A stretch of 64,000 nt of DNA from Microlunatus phosphovorus NM-1 (GCF_000270245.1 NC_015635.1:992001-1056000), one strand, 5' to 3'; shown: positions 43,060 through 51,816, counted from the first letter of the stretch. Numbers and translations: made by a program. The notes: generated by a model not told the origin, from the sequence alone.

Positions 43060-44085
43060 TCAGTCGGTGATGCGGAGCACGGCCTTGCCCCGGATGCGGC
43101 CGGCGGAGAGGTCGGCGATCGCGTCGTGCACGGCGGCCAGCGGGCGCACCGACTCGACGGTCGACCGCACCGCACCGCTCGCGATCAGCGCCGCAAGGTC
43201 GCGGAGTCCGGCCGGCGATGGCGAGGAGATGAAGAAGCCGAGCTTGCGACGCGTGAAGACGGAGCGGATGCTCGCGCCCAGCTGACGGTGCAGGCCGCCG
43301 GTCAACCGGTCACCGCCCTCGCCGCCGACCACGACCAGCGTGCCCCTCGGGGTGAGGATCCGCGCCAAGCGAGCGATCGGCAGACGGCCGTTGATGTCGA
43401 TGATGACGTCGTACCGGTCGGGAAGCTCGGTGACGTCGTCCGCAGCGTAGTCAATGGTGGACCCGGCCCCGAGCGAACGTACGTAGTCGACCTTGGCCGC
43501 GCTGGCCACCCCGGTGACCTCGGCGCCTGCCGCGGCAGCGATCTGCACGGCGTAGCCACCGACCCCGCCCGACGCGCCGATCACCAGCACTCGCTGCCCG
43601 GCCCGGACAGCGCCGTGATCGCGGACCGCCTCGAGAGCGGTGAGCCCCGACACCGCGACCCCCGCGGCTGCGTCGAGGTCGAGCCCGTCCGGAATGGGTG
43701 CGAGCGTGGCGGCGTCCGCGACGGCGTACTCGGCGTAGCTGCCGTCGGCCGTGCCGAAGACTCGGTTGCCGGCAGCGAGTCCGTCGACCTCGTCGCCGAG
43801 CGCGACGACCGTGCCCGCGACATCGAAGCCCGGGACGGGCTGGCGCGGTGTCGACAACCCGAACATGGGGCGCACCAGGTAGGGCAGCCCAGCCATGACG
43901 TGCCACACCCCACGGTCGAGCCCTGCCGCGTGCACCCGGACCAAGACCTGACCAGTCCCGGGCGTCGGGACCGCGATCTGTTCGAGCTGGAGAACGCCGG
44001 GCGCGCCGTAGCCGCGCTGGACGACGGCATGCATGGTGGCGGGCACGGTCTCGGCTGCAGTGCCGGCTACGCACTTCTCGGTCAT
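43060..44085 (-). CDS. MDR-superfamily NAD(P)-dependent quinone oxidoreductase/alcohol dehydrogenase
   Basis: 341 residues. The GroES-like half has MHAVVQRGYGAPGVLQLEQI and GFDVAGTVVALGDEVDGLAA. The Rossmann half has VLVIGASGGVGGYAVQIAAA (AxxGxxG variant) and a DVIIDINGRLPIARLARIL strand. Zinc-binding cysteines are absent, which fits quinone oxidoreductase-like, zinc-independent members. The first ~16 residues are extra; ATG 44034 (MHAVV) could be the start, though ATG 44085 is closer to the promoter. It is divergent from a TetR gene with two operators between, so it is that regulator's probable target. Confidence 0.9.
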   Translation of the reverse strand: MTEKCVAGTAAETVPATMHAVVQRGYGAPGVLQLEQIAVPTPGTGQVLVRVHAAGLDRGVWHVMAGLPYLVRPMFGLSTPRQPVPGFDVAGTVVALGDEVDGLAAGNRVFGTADGSYAEYAVADAATLAPIPDGLDLDAAAGVAVSGLTALEAVRDHGAVRAGQRVLVIGASGGVGGYAVQIAAAAGAEVTGVASAAKVDYVRSLGAGSTIDYAADDVTELPDRYDVIIDINGRLPIARLARILTPRGTLVVVGGEGGDRLTGGLHRQLGASIRSVFTRRKLGFFISSPSPAGLRDLAALIASGAVRSTVESVRPLAAVHDAIADLSAGRIRGKAVLRITD

Positions 44086-44126
44086 GGCTCGTTCCCTCGC
44101 TGCCTATGCTGGTCCGACGACTGGTT

Positions 44127-44171
44127 CGTACTTAGTACGGCGATTCCTCAACGATAAACATACTTAGTACG
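44127..44171. promoter_or_regulatory. Twin TetR operators
   Basis: The 11-mer TACTTAGTACG occurs at 44129-44139 and 44161-44171, exactly 32 bp apart (three helical turns). The first copy extends to the palindrome CGTAC-TTA-GTACG at 44127-44139. They lie in the AT-rich 117-bp region between the MDR oxidoreductase and the TetR gene. Confidence 0.8.
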
Positions 44172-44202
44172 ATGAGTCAAGACCCTGCTGAAGGAGGAAC
44201 GG

Positions 44203-44901
44203 ATGACACTGCCTACGGGCAACGCACGCGCGCCACTGAGCCGCGATCGGATCATCGACGGGGCCGTGGCTCTCGCGGACCAGATCGGGCTCGAGCCGCT
44301 GACGATCCGCCGTCTTGCCAGCCACCTCGGAGTCAAACCGATGAGCGTCTACCACTACGTGGACGGCAAGGACGACATCATCGACGGCATGGTTGGCCGG
44401 GTGTTCGACGAGGTGGAGCGACCGGACCCCATGGTGCCGTGGCAGGACGGGAGCCGCAGGCGTGCCCGCTCGCTACGGGCGGCGTTACGGCGTCATCCCT
44501 GGGCGATCCCGCTCATGGAGTCGCGCCGGAAGCCGGGCACCGATATCCTCGATCATCACGAGGCCGTGGTCGCCACGTGGCTGACGACCGGCTTCCCGCT
44601 CCCGATCGTTGCACATGCGCTCGCGGTGGTCGACGCTTTCGTCTACGGCTTCGCCCTGCAGGAGGCGGCACTGCCCTTCGGTGAGTCGAGCGGCGACCTG
44701 ACCGAGGCAAGCGCGCAGATCATCGCCCCGCTGTCTGCCGAGGACTACCCGGCGCTCGTGCGCTTCACCGCCGAACACGTCATGCGACCTGGGTACGACT
44801 TCGGCGACTCGTTCGAGGTCGGTCTCGACTTCGTCCTCGACGGCGTCGAGCGCATGGGTGCCGCGGCGATCGAACGACCTGAGGTCCAGATCCGCGCTTA
44901 G
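44203..44901 (+). CDS. TetR-family regulator
   Basis: 232 residues from ATG 44203, with AAGGAGGA upstream. The HTH is at about 10-60: LSRDRIIDGAVALADQIGLE, PLTIRRLASHLGVKPMSVYH and YVDGKDDIIDGMVGRVFDEV. The C-terminal domain resembles TetR_C of the tetracycline-repressor clade (LRAALRRHPWAIPLMESRRK, LPIVAHALAVVDAFVYGFAL). The regulator probably represses the divergent oxidoreductase and itself through the twin sites at 44127-44171. The inducer is unknown. Confidence 0.92.
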   Translation: MTLPTGNARAPLSRDRIIDGAVALADQIGLEPLTIRRLASHLGVKPMSVYHYVDGKDDIIDGMVGRVFDEVERPDPMVPWQDGSRRRARSLRAALRRHPWAIPLMESRRKPGTDILDHHEAVVATWLTTGFPLPIVAHALAVVDAFVYGFALQEAALPFGESSGDLTEASAQIIAPLSAEDYPALVRFTAEHVMRPGYDFGDSFEVGLDFVLDGVERMGAAAIERPEVQIRA

Positions 44902-44923
44902 CCGGCAGATCAGCGGCGGGCCC

Positions 44924-45751
44924 TCAGGGCTGTCGACCGCTGCGCTGGCGTGCGATGAACCGGCCGACGGCCAGAGCGATCTGGTCCACGTGAGTCAGGG
45001 CGAGATTGTGGTCCGCGTCTGGCACCACGACGTCCTCGGCGTCCGGAAACCACGAGAGGACCTGTTGTCGAACGGCGGCGAACCACTCTCCGCTCGCGGA
45101 GCCGCCCACGTACAGCACCGGGCAGGTGATCCGCGCGGCATCACGGTCATCGAACCGCCAGTCGATCAGTGCCGGGACATCGTGTCCGAAGAAGGTCTCC
45201 GCGTCCGCAGTCACTTGCTCGACCGAACCGGGAAGCCACCGCTCGAGTGTCGCCCGCCACCCGACTCCCATCAGCAGCGTCAGGAACTCCACGAGCGCGA
45301 CGGGCGCCCCGCGCTCCCGGTACGACGTCAGCAGTGTCGAGTTCGCGGCGGCAAACTCCTCGACCACCGAGGGCGCGACGACCGGCGGCGGCTCGATCAG
45401 TGTCAGCGACCGTACACGCGACGGCCACCTGGCTGCCAGCTCCAGCGCGACGGCCGCGCCGTACGAGGTTGACACGACGTGGGTCGAGGCCAGACCGATT
45501 CGCGACAGGAGCTCATGGCAGTCCTCGGCATCCCCGACGACGGTCACGGCACCGCCTGCCGGTGAGCTCGCACCGTACCCGCGCCGGTGATAGAGGACCA
45601 CCCGGTGGCCTCCGCGTTCGAGGTTCTCTGCCAGCGGCACGAGCTCATCGGCCGTCAGCGCCGTCTGGACAAGAAGGACTGGATCGCCTGAGCCGCGGTC
45701 TGCCACCATGACGGTCCCCCCGGGGATGGTCACCGGCTTCATGTCTGTCAC
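44924..45751 (-). CDS. Alpha/beta hydrolase
   Basis: 275 residues from GTG 45751, chosen because AGGAGGA lies five bases upstream; an ATG at 45796 and one at 45742 are also in frame. The fold signatures are DPVLLVQTALTADELVPLAE, VVLYHRRGYGASSPAG, the nucleophile elbow STSYGAAVALELAARWP with Ser in S-x-S-Y-G, a later Asp in CPVLYVGGSASGEW, and His in PDADHNLALTHVDQIA. Substrate is not inferable. It converges on the TetR gene and is divergent from the CPBP protease. Confidence 0.9.
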   Translation of the reverse strand: MTDMKPVTIPGGTVMVADRGSGDPVLLVQTALTADELVPLAENLERGGHRVVLYHRRGYGASSPAGGAVTVVGDAEDCHELLSRIGLASTHVVSTSYGAAVALELAARWPSRVRSLTLIEPPPVVAPSVVEEFAAANSTLLTSYRERGAPVALVEFLTLLMGVGWRATLERWLPGSVEQVTADAETFFGHDVPALIDWRFDDRDAARITCPVLYVGGSASGEWFAAVRQQVLSWFPDAEDVVVPDADHNLALTHVDQIALAVGRFIARQRSGRQP

Positions 45752-45940
45752 GACTCTCCTCCTGCGCTGTCGGTTCCTCGTGTCCGTCTTATTCATACTG
45801 CTACGTCAAGGGGGTTCGTCGAGACGCCGCGGGCTGCGACGTGATCGACGAAATGTCTGACTGTTCGTCGACGCGATACAGAACTCTGGCTCCCGACGAG
45901 AGGAAGGAGGCTGTGATAGCCGGAGACGTAAGGTGATCAC

Positions 45941-46792
45941 GTGGCTGGCTACCGCAGGTTCTGGAACCAGGGCGGGGCCTGGAAGGCACTCCTGCTGGTG
46001 GTCTGTTACTGGCTGCTCTATCAAGGCGTCGCCTGGGTGCTCCACCAGTTCTTCGGTGGCTTCAGGACGGACGGCGGCACGTTCTCCAGCCCTGAGAACG
46101 TGTTCTTCGGACAGGCGTTCTCGATCCTGACGACCGGGCTGCTGATGCTGCTGCTGGCGTGGTCCTTCGGTTGGTTGACGGAACTCTTCGGGCCTCAGCC
46201 GATCCGTGGCAGCTGGTGGATGTGGACCGCCGTCGTTGTCGTGCTGGGTTTCAACCTCGTGCGGTACGCCGCGGTCGACTATCAGGCAGTCGGTCTGGGC
46301 GTGACTGTGATGACCTTGTTTCTCGGTCTGTGCATCGGCTTCACCGAGGAACTGGTCTGCCGCGGGTTCACTGTGCAGCTGCTGCGGCGCGGCGGCTATG
46401 GCGAGTGGGCCGTGGCCGCCCTGTCGTCACTGCTGTTCGGGGCGCTGCACGCCGGCAACTTCATCGGTACCACCGACCTGCTCCCGATGATCGTGCTGGT
46501 GGCGTACACCAGCATGTTCGGCGTACTGATGTATCTCTCGATGCGGGTGGGCGGCAGCCTGATCTGGCCGATCCTGCTGCACGCTTCCACTGATCCAAGC
46601 CAGTTCCTCCTCACCGGTGCGATCGACGAGCAAGGACAGCTCGGCGAAGCCGGCGCCCTGCTACCGATCGCAAACCTCGCGAACCCAGTGGTCATCGTCG
46701 TCGGGTTCATGCTGCTGCTCTTCATCCGCGGCCGAGTCGGGCGCGCGTACTACGGCCTTCCCGATCCGAAGGCCGCCGTCACCGATCCCTGA
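45941..46792 (+). CDS. CPBP-family intramembrane metalloprotease
   Basis: 283 residues from GTG 45941. Eight hydrophobic segments are apparent. The CPBP (Abi/CAAX) motifs are EELVCR (E136, E137, R141) and FxxxH in LLFGALHAGN (F166, H170), with a third polar motif in WPILLHASTDPSQF. These place the active site inside the membrane. In bacteria the family processes prenyl-type or small-peptide substrates and is also linked to bacteriocin immunity. TAAGGT ends 6 bp before the GTG, so transcription may be leaderless, although AAGGTGA could also serve as a ribosome site. Confidence 0.9.
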   Translation: MAGYRRFWNQGGAWKALLLVVCYWLLYQGVAWVLHQFFGGFRTDGGTFSSPENVFFGQAFSILTTGLLMLLLAWSFGWLTELFGPQPIRGSWWMWTAVVVVLGFNLVRYAAVDYQAVGLGVTVMTLFLGLCIGFTEELVCRGFTVQLLRRGGYGEWAVAALSSLLFGALHAGNFIGTTDLLPMIVLVAYTSMFGVLMYLSMRVGGSLIWPILLHASTDPSQFLLTGAIDEQGQLGEAGALLPIANLANPVVIVVGFMLLLFIRGRVGRAYYGLPDPKAAVTDP

Positions 46793-47147
46793 GACTGCAT
46801 GCTCAGCACGAACGGCGGTAGCGCGCGTAGATCAGTCCGTTGGCGAAGGAGCGCTCCTCGACCAGCCCGCATGACCTGCGGCTATCCGTTCGGCGGCGGT
46901 CACCCACACCCGCACTCCCTGATCGTCATTCCATCAGGGTGTTGTCCAACCGGTCTCCCCAGAGCTGCACATGGATCGAAGATCCTCCTCTTCCGGAGGG
47001 CCCGCAGCAGGATCGCCGTGCGGATACTCTCCGAACGCCTGAACGACCGGGCAGAGCTGGCTCAGGTGGGTGCTGCCTGTCGAAATCATGATCGGGAAGC
47101 AACGGGGGCTGTGCACCCGACGAACCTCGAGCTGGACTGTGGGCGAG
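46793..47147. other. Intergenic region, possible methyltransferase tail
   Basis: No intact gene is supported. On the reverse strand near 46803-46870 a short frame ends GLVEERSFANGLIYARYRRS and a stop, which resembles the C-terminus of a small methyltransferase but is too short to classify. The rest shows nothing recognisable. Confidence 0.35.
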
Positions 47148-47501
47148 TTAGGGTGCGGCCGCAATTCGGATCCGGGTCCCGTCCGGCAGCGCGCGCAGCG
47201 CGTTCAGGTCGTAGTCGAACTGCCCCATCACGACCAGCCCCGGCCATCTCCCCGGACTGTCGTAGTAGAGGACCAGTCCCTGGCTCGGGGCGTAGTAGCC
47301 GATCTCGCCAGGCCCAGGCGCGTCCGCCCTCGGCACGCCACGCAAAGTCAGAGAGCTTCCAAGAGGGGCCACCTTCTCGACCTGGTTGAAGTCGTTGAAG
47401 ACCAGTTCGAGGGGGAGCAACTCGAACAGCTCACGCGCCACCGGGTGGTCGTACAGGTCACCGGTGACCAGCGTGTCATTGATCGTCAGCTCGATCTGCA
47501 T
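47148..47501 (-). CDS. Cyclophilin-like fold protein
   Basis: 117 residues, essentially one domain. IELTINDTLVTGDLYDHPVA (2-21), LPLELVFNDFNQVEKV (29-44) and GEIGYYAPSQGLVLYYDSPG (about 66-85) match the small cyclophilin-like domain (PF18050 type), as in the lipoprotein at 18.9 kb. No signal peptide, so it is cytoplasmic. The role is unknown; in other actinobacteria such genes often neighbour oxidoreductases. It is preceded by a regulon-type palindrome (47557-47579). Confidence 0.85.
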   Translation of the reverse strand: MQIELTINDTLVTGDLYDHPVARELFELLPLELVFNDFNQVEKVAPLGSSLTLRGVPRADAPGPGEIGYYAPSQGLVLYYDSPGRWPGLVVMGQFDYDLNALRALPDGTRIRIAAAP

Positions 47502-47530
47502 GGAGTCTCCCGTGGTCGGCTTCGGCGTTC

Positions 47531-47579
47531 ACCGTAACCAGCTGACGAGGAGACGAGGAAGTCCCTGCCAGTACCTCCC
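47531..47579 (-). promoter_or_regulatory. Regulon promoter of the cyclophilin-like gene
   Basis: GGAAGTCCCTG (47557-47567), centre C, and CAGTACCTCCC (47569-47579) form the palindrome. On the reverse strand CAGGGACTTCC is followed by 20 bp and TACGGT (47536-47531), 29 bp before the ATG at 47501. Confidence 0.6.
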
Positions 47580-47721
47580 TGACAGAGACTCCCACCGTGT
47601 GAGCGCGCGGGTTGACTGGGCTTGGGCCGCACAGGAGGCGCTCGATCTTGTCGGCTTCGCACTATCTGTATCCCGAGCGAAGCCGACAATCCTGAGCAGG
47701 ACCACCCGGGCTCGCGGGACA

Positions 47722-48021
47722 TCAGGCGACCGAGTGCAACTCGAAGCGGAGTCCGAGGGCGTTGGTGACCTTGAGGATGGTCGACCAGGTGGGATTGCCG
47801 TCCGTGGAGAGTGCCTTGTAGAGGCCGTCGCGGCTCATGCCGACGCGACGGGCGAGTTCACTCATGTTCTGCGAGCGGGCGATGATGCCCAGTGCGTGCG
47901 GAACTGCGGTCGGATCTTCGAGGGAGTCTTCGAGGGCGCCTTCCAGAAACGCGGCGACGTCGTCGAGGTCCTTGAGGTAGTCGGCGGCATCGAATTTCTT
48001 GTACTTCTCGCTCAGGTCCAT
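47722..48021 (-). CDS. Antitoxin of HI1420/HigA type
   Basis: 99 residues. KFDAADYLKDLDDVAAFLEG (9-28) and the Xre-like HTH NMSELARRVGMSRDGLYKAL with STDGNPTWSTILKVTNALGL (about 52-91) fit the addiction-module antidote family TIGR02684. It neutralises the RelE/ParE toxin and normally represses the operon. Its start overlaps the toxin 3' end by 10 bp; toxin-first order is usual for this class. AGGAGGG lies just upstream of the ATG. Confidence 0.93.
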   Translation of the reverse strand: MDLSEKYKKFDAADYLKDLDDVAAFLEGALEDSLEDPTAVPHALGIIARSQNMSELARRVGMSRDGLYKALSTDGNPTWSTILKVTNALGLRFELHSVA

Positions 48022-48350
48022 GGTGTGCCCTCCTTCTCTTCAGCCTTCTGCTTATCGGCCGACCATTCCGCGGCCAGTTGGTGAGCCTTCTTGATGTCCT
48101 TCTGCTGCGTCGACTTATCGCCGCCGCATAGGAGGAGGATCAAGACTTCTCCGTCTTGCAGGTAGTAGATCCGGTATCCCGGACCCACATTGAGGCGGAG
48201 CTCCGATAACCCTTTGCCGATCGGCCTGACGTCCCCCGGATTGCCCTGGGCTAGCCTGTCGAGCCGGCGGAGGATGCGGGACTTGCCCCGTTGGTCTTTC
48301 AGTCTCTGCAGCCACGAGTCGAATTCGTCAGTGCGGACGACGTCGAGCAT
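48012..48350 (-). CDS. RelE/ParE-family toxin of HI1419 type
   Basis: 112 residues from ATG 48350; the longer frame upstream is not homologous. FDSWLQRLKDQRGKSRILRR (about 10-29), LAQGNPGDVRPIGKGLSELR and GPGYRIYYLQDGEVLILLLC with GGDKSTQQKDIKKAHQLA match TIGR02683-type toxins, which are mRNA interferases of the RelE fold. The C-terminal tail is charged. The partner antitoxin follows with a 10-bp overlap. Both look intact. Confidence 0.93.
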   Translation of the reverse strand: MLDVVRTDEFDSWLQRLKDQRGKSRILRRLDRLAQGNPGDVRPIGKGLSELRLNVGPGYRIYYLQDGEVLILLLCGGDKSTQQKDIKKAHQLAAEWSADKQKAEEKEGTPWT

Positions 48351-48450
48351 GTGTCGACTATAGCTGACACTCTCGGAGGTGGTCGAGCGGGCGCGCAATG
48401 GGCGCCACGACCTGTTCGAACAGTCCGATCTCCAGAGCAACACCGGGAGG

Positions 48451-49347
48451 TCAGCAGCCGGCGTCCGCTCGGCCTCGATAGTCCAGCATCGTGTCGCCGT
48501 ACTCGCTGGCGGCCCAGGAGGCGAGCAGATGCATCCGCTCCGCCGATGGCGAACCGGGTTCGGCGGCGTAGATGGTGAGAGTCAGCCCTGGTTCAGCGGC
48601 CATCTCCAACCCTTCGAAGGCGAGGGTCAGCTCGCCCACCACAGGATGCCGGAAGGTCTTGAAGCCGGTGCCGTGGTGCCGGACGTTGTGCGCCGCCCAC
48701 AGGCGGCGGAAGTCCTCGCTGCGGGTGCCCAGTTCGCCGATGAGATCGTGTAGCTCCTTGTTGTGCGGATCCCGGCCGGCTTCGGTACGAAGGATCGAGA
48801 CGGTGATCTCGGCGAAGGAGTTCCAGTCCGGATGGAACTGATACGCGCGCTCGTCGAGAAACGCGAAGCGCGCCAGGTTCGGCGGTTGCCCGGGCATGTC
48901 GTAGACGTCGGAGTAGAACGCCCGGGCCAGCAGGTTGACTGCCAGCAGGTCCATGCGCCCGTTGCGGACGAACGCGGGGCCGGCCGTGACGGCATCCAGC
49001 GTCCACTGCAGGCTCGGGTGCGGGCTCCAGCACTTCGGGCTACGGCGCCGGGGCGGGCGAGCGACCGGGCTGGCCGCGTGGGCAAGGTCGAACAGATGCG
49101 CCCGCTCCGCATCATCGAGACGTAGCGCCTTGGCCAGGCTGTCGAGCACTTCCGGCGAGGCGCCGCTGATCCCGCCGCGTTCGAGCTTGGTGTAGTACTC
49201 CACGCTGACGCCGGCAAGCGTGGCCACCTCACTGCGGCGCAAGCCGTTCACTCGGCGGCTCGCGCCCGGTGGTAGACCGACGTCCTCGGGGGTGATCCGG
49301 GCACGCCGCGAGGTGAGGAACTCGCGTACCTCCGCCCGGTTGTCCAC
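48451..49347 (-). CDS. MmyB-like HTH regulator 3
   Basis: 298 residues from GTG 49347, aligned with the VDNRAEV start of the paralogue at 54.8 kb. HTH at about 8-75: FLTSRRARITPEDVG, RRVNGLRRSEVATLAGVSVE and YYTKLERGGISGASPEVLD. The MmyB-type ligand domain has FVRNGRMDLLAVNLLARAFY, ITVSILRTEAGRDPHNKELH and the AEPGSPSAERMHLLASWAAS end. It is divergent from the zinc alcohol dehydrogenase/MFS operon and carries a regulon-type palindrome in the shared region. Confidence 0.92.
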   Translation of the reverse strand: MDNRAEVREFLTSRRARITPEDVGLPPGASRRVNGLRRSEVATLAGVSVEYYTKLERGGISGASPEVLDSLAKALRLDDAERAHLFDLAHAASPVARPPRRRSPKCWSPHPSLQWTLDAVTAGPAFVRNGRMDLLAVNLLARAFYSDVYDMPGQPPNLARFAFLDERAYQFHPDWNSFAEITVSILRTEAGRDPHNKELHDLIGELGTRSEDFRRLWAAHNVRHHGTGFKTFRHPVVGELTLAFEGLEMAAEPGLTLTIYAAEPGSPSAERMHLLASWAASEYGDTMLDYRGRADAGC

Positions 49348-49353
49348 CGCCCC

Positions 49354-49402
49354 ACGGTATGCCCTGCTGGTGAGCCTGGGGGAGTCCCTCTGAGTACCTC
49401 TA
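49354..49402 (-). promoter_or_regulatory. Regulon promoter of MmyB-like regulator 3 (leaderless)
   Basis: GGGAGTCCCTC (49380-49390), centre T, GAGTACCTCTA (49392-49402). On the reverse strand GAGGGACTCCC is followed by 20 bp and TACCGT (49359-49354), with the GTG start 6 bp later. It may also control the divergent alcohol dehydrogenase at 49493. Confidence 0.6.
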
Positions 49403-49492
49403 TCAGCAGAGACTCCCGGGGTGGCGAGGAACGTGCTGAGGTTGGGGCTGTACCCACCACGTCCGAAGAACCCACTCTTTCGAGGAACAGTT

Positions 49493-50515
49493 ATGCGCGC
49501 CGTCGTCCTGCATGCACCCGGAGATGTCCGGGTCGAGAACATCGCCGATCCGACGATCGTCGAGCCGACCGATGCGATCATCCGGGTCACCGCCGCGTGT
49601 ATCTGCGGCTCTGACCTGTGGCCGTACCGCGGCTACGAGGACGTCAACGGACCCACGCCGATGGGTCACGAGTACATCGGCATCGTCGAGCAGGTCGGTG
49701 ATGCCGTACGCGATATCGAGGTCGGCGACTATGTGGTCGGCTCGTTCGTCGCCTCCGACAACTCCTGCGAGATCTGCCGGGCGGGGTTCCAGTCCCGCTG
49801 CATCCATCAGGTGATGATGGGCTCGGTCGGCACCCAGTCCGAGTACGCCCGGATCCCGCTGGCCGACGGCACCCTGGTCAAGGTTCCGGGCGAGCCCACC
49901 GAGGAGCAGGCCCGCAGTCTGCTGGCCGCCTCCGATGTGCTCGGCACCGGGTGGTTCGCCGCGGTCGCCGCCGAGGCAGGGCCCGGCAAGACCGTCGCCG
50001 TGGTGGGCGACGGCGCGGTCGGGCTGCTGGCCATCCTGGCCGCCCAGCGGCTCGGAGCCGAGCGGATCATCGCCATGTCCCGGCACGCCGACCGGCAGGC
50101 ACTGGCCCGTACGTTCGGCGCCACCGACATCGTCACCGAGCGCGGCGAGGCGGGGATCGCCAAGATCAAGGAGCTGACCGGAGGCTACGGCGCGCACTCG
50201 ACGGTCGAGGCCGTCGGCACCCAGGAATCGATGCTGCAGGCCATCGGTGCGACCCGTCCAGGTGGACACGTCGGCTATGTCGGTGTCTCGCACGGTGTCG
50301 AACTCAACGGGCTGGACCTGTTCTTCGCCACCGTCAGTCTGCTTGGCGGCCCGGCCCCGGTACGCCGGTTCTTGCCCGAGTTGGTCGAGCTGATCATGAC
50401 CGACCAGATCAACCCCGGCGTGGTCTTCGACCTCACGCTGCCGATCGAGGACGCCGCCAAGGGCTACGCGGCAATGGACGAGCGGCGTGCGACCAAGGTG
50501 CTGCTGACCCTGTGA
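49493..50515 (+). CDS. Zinc-dependent alcohol dehydrogenase (MDR)
   Basis: 340 residues from ATG 49493, with CGAGGAA upstream. Catalytic zinc ligands: Cys in ACICGSDLWPYRGYE and His-Glu in PMGHEYIGIVEQVGD. The structural-zinc loop is reduced (CEICRAGFQSRCIH keeps three Cys). The Rossmann motif is VAVVGDGAVGLLAILAAQRL. The sequence resembles threonine/sorbitol-type dehydrogenases annotated for IMP-dehydrogenase-like alcohols. The stop overlaps the MFS start by 4 bp, so the pair is translationally coupled and may oxidise and then export a compound. Confidence 0.93.
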   Translation: MRAVVLHAPGDVRVENIADPTIVEPTDAIIRVTAACICGSDLWPYRGYEDVNGPTPMGHEYIGIVEQVGDAVRDIEVGDYVVGSFVASDNSCEICRAGFQSRCIHQVMMGSVGTQSEYARIPLADGTLVKVPGEPTEEQARSLLAASDVLGTGWFAAVAAEAGPGKTVAVVGDGAVGLLAILAAQRLGAERIIAMSRHADRQALARTFGATDIVTERGEAGIAKIKELTGGYGAHSTVEAVGTQESMLQAIGATRPGGHVGYVGVSHGVELNGLDLFFATVSLLGGPAPVRRFLPELVELIMTDQINPGVVFDLTLPIEDAAKGYAAMDERRATKVLLTL

Positions 50516-51816
50516 CCGAGTCCAAGACCAACAAGGCGATACCGCAGCTGGGCTATTGCCCCGACTGTGAGTACCTGGGCGACCAGCCAGCCCCGGAAGC
50601 GGTGAGCGGCCAGGCAGACGTTGCCGACCGGCATCGTGCTCTGGTCACCTCCGGGCTGGTGGCGACCGTGGTCTTCCTGACCGCGATCGCCCCGTTGGCA
50701 ACCGACATGTACGTGCCGGCGTTCCCGCGCGTCGCCGCCGAGCTGTCCGCCACCGCCACCCAGGTCCAGCTGACCCTGACCACGTTCTTCGTCGGGATGG
50801 CTCTCGGTCAGCTGATGGGCGGACCCGTGTCCGATCAGCGCGGCCGCCGCGGGCCGCTGCTCGTCGCGATCGTGGTGATGACCGTGGCCTCGGTGGTCTG
50901 CGCGCTCACCCCCACGATCGGGGTCATGGCCGGCGCCCGGTTGGTCCAAGGTTTCGCCGGCGGTTGGGCGATGGTGATCGGCCGAGCAGTGATCGTCGAC
51001 CTCGCCACCGGAGCTCAACTGGTCCGGGTGCTGAACATCATCGCGGCCGTCGGCGGCATCGCCCCGATCGTCGGCCCACTGCTGGGTGCGGTCATCTTGC
51101 AGCTGTCTCACTGGCGGGTCTCGTTCTGGACGGTCGCCGCGCTCGGGGTGGCGATGATCGTCTGCGTACTCGTCGTCGTACCGGAGACTCTGCCTCCGGA
51201 GCGGCGGCACGCCGGTGGACTGCGGGCGTTCGTCGTCGCCGGCCGGGAGGTGCTGCGCAACCGGCGCTACGTCGGCTATGTGCTCGTCTCCGGATCGGCG
51301 ATGGGTGCGGTGTTCGCCTACGTCGCCACCTCGGCGTTCGTGCTCCAATCGATGAACGGCATGTCGCCGATCGGCTATTCGGTCGACTTCGCCGCCAACG
51401 CGGTCGGGATGACCGTGGCCTCGTTCGTGGCGGCCCGGCTCGCCGGCCGGGTCGCCACCCGTACGGTCATCGCGGTCGGGCAGGTCGCCGCACTAGCCGC
51501 CGGCATCGGCATGCTGATCGGTGCGCTCTGGTTCGACACTCCGTTGCTGGTCGCCATCGTCTGCTTCTTCGTGCTGATGACCGCGCAGGGCCTGATCGGT
51601 CCCAACGGCGGCGCGCTCGCCGCCGCGGAGGTCCCCGAGCATCCCGGCACCGGGTCCGCGCTCCTCGGTTTCGTGCAGTGGGTTGCCGCCGGTGTCATCG
51701 CGCCGATCGCTGGACTCGGCGGCGAGCACACCGCCGTCCCGATGGCCGTGTTGATGATCCTGACCATCGCCATCTCCATGGTCGGGCTCTTCGTCTTCGC
51801 CCGACCGAGCCGCTGA
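50512..51816 (+). CDS. MFS exporter of the Bcr/CflA type
   Basis: 434 residues from GTG 50512, overlapping the dehydrogenase stop (GTGA). The N-terminus carries an unusual ~45-residue extension with CPDCEY, a possible metal-binding Cys pair. TM1 is VVFLTAIAPLATDMYVPAFP with RVAAELS, the hallmark of Bcr/CflA exporters. FVGMALGQLMGGPVSDQRGR is TM2 and motif A. ARLVQGFAGGWAMVIGRAVI is TM4. About twelve segments in all. Likely a drug or metabolite:H+ antiporter. Confidence 0.92.
   Translation: MTESKTNKAIPQLGYCPDCEYLGDQPAPEAVSGQADVADRHRALVTSGLVATVVFLTAIAPLATDMYVPAFPRVAAELSATATQVQLTLTTFFVGMALGQLMGGPVSDQRGRRGPLLVAIVVMTVASVVCALTPTIGVMAGARLVQGFAGGWAMVIGRAVIVDLATGAQLVRVLNIIAAVGGIAPIVGPLLGAVILQLSHWRVSFWTVAALGVAMIVCVLVVVPETLPPERRHAGGLRAFVVAGREVLRNRRYVGYVLVSGSAMGAVFAYVATSAFVLQSMNGMSPIGYSVDFAANAVGMTVASFVAARLAGRVATRTVIAVGQVAALAAGIGMLIGALWFDTPLLVAIVCFFVLMTAQGLIGPNGGALAAAEVPEHPGTGSALLGFVQWVAAGVIAPIAGLGGEHTAVPMAVLMILTIAISMVGLFVFARPSR

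Noticed and set aside
45879-45934. Regulon-type promoter before the CPBP protease
   Set aside because: A TAAGGT box is well placed, but no CAGTNCCTYCC half-site lies 19-20 bp upstream.
46800-47140. Possible methyltransferase or small gene
   Set aside because: Only a ~20-residue tail resembles a methyltransferase; nothing else supports a gene.
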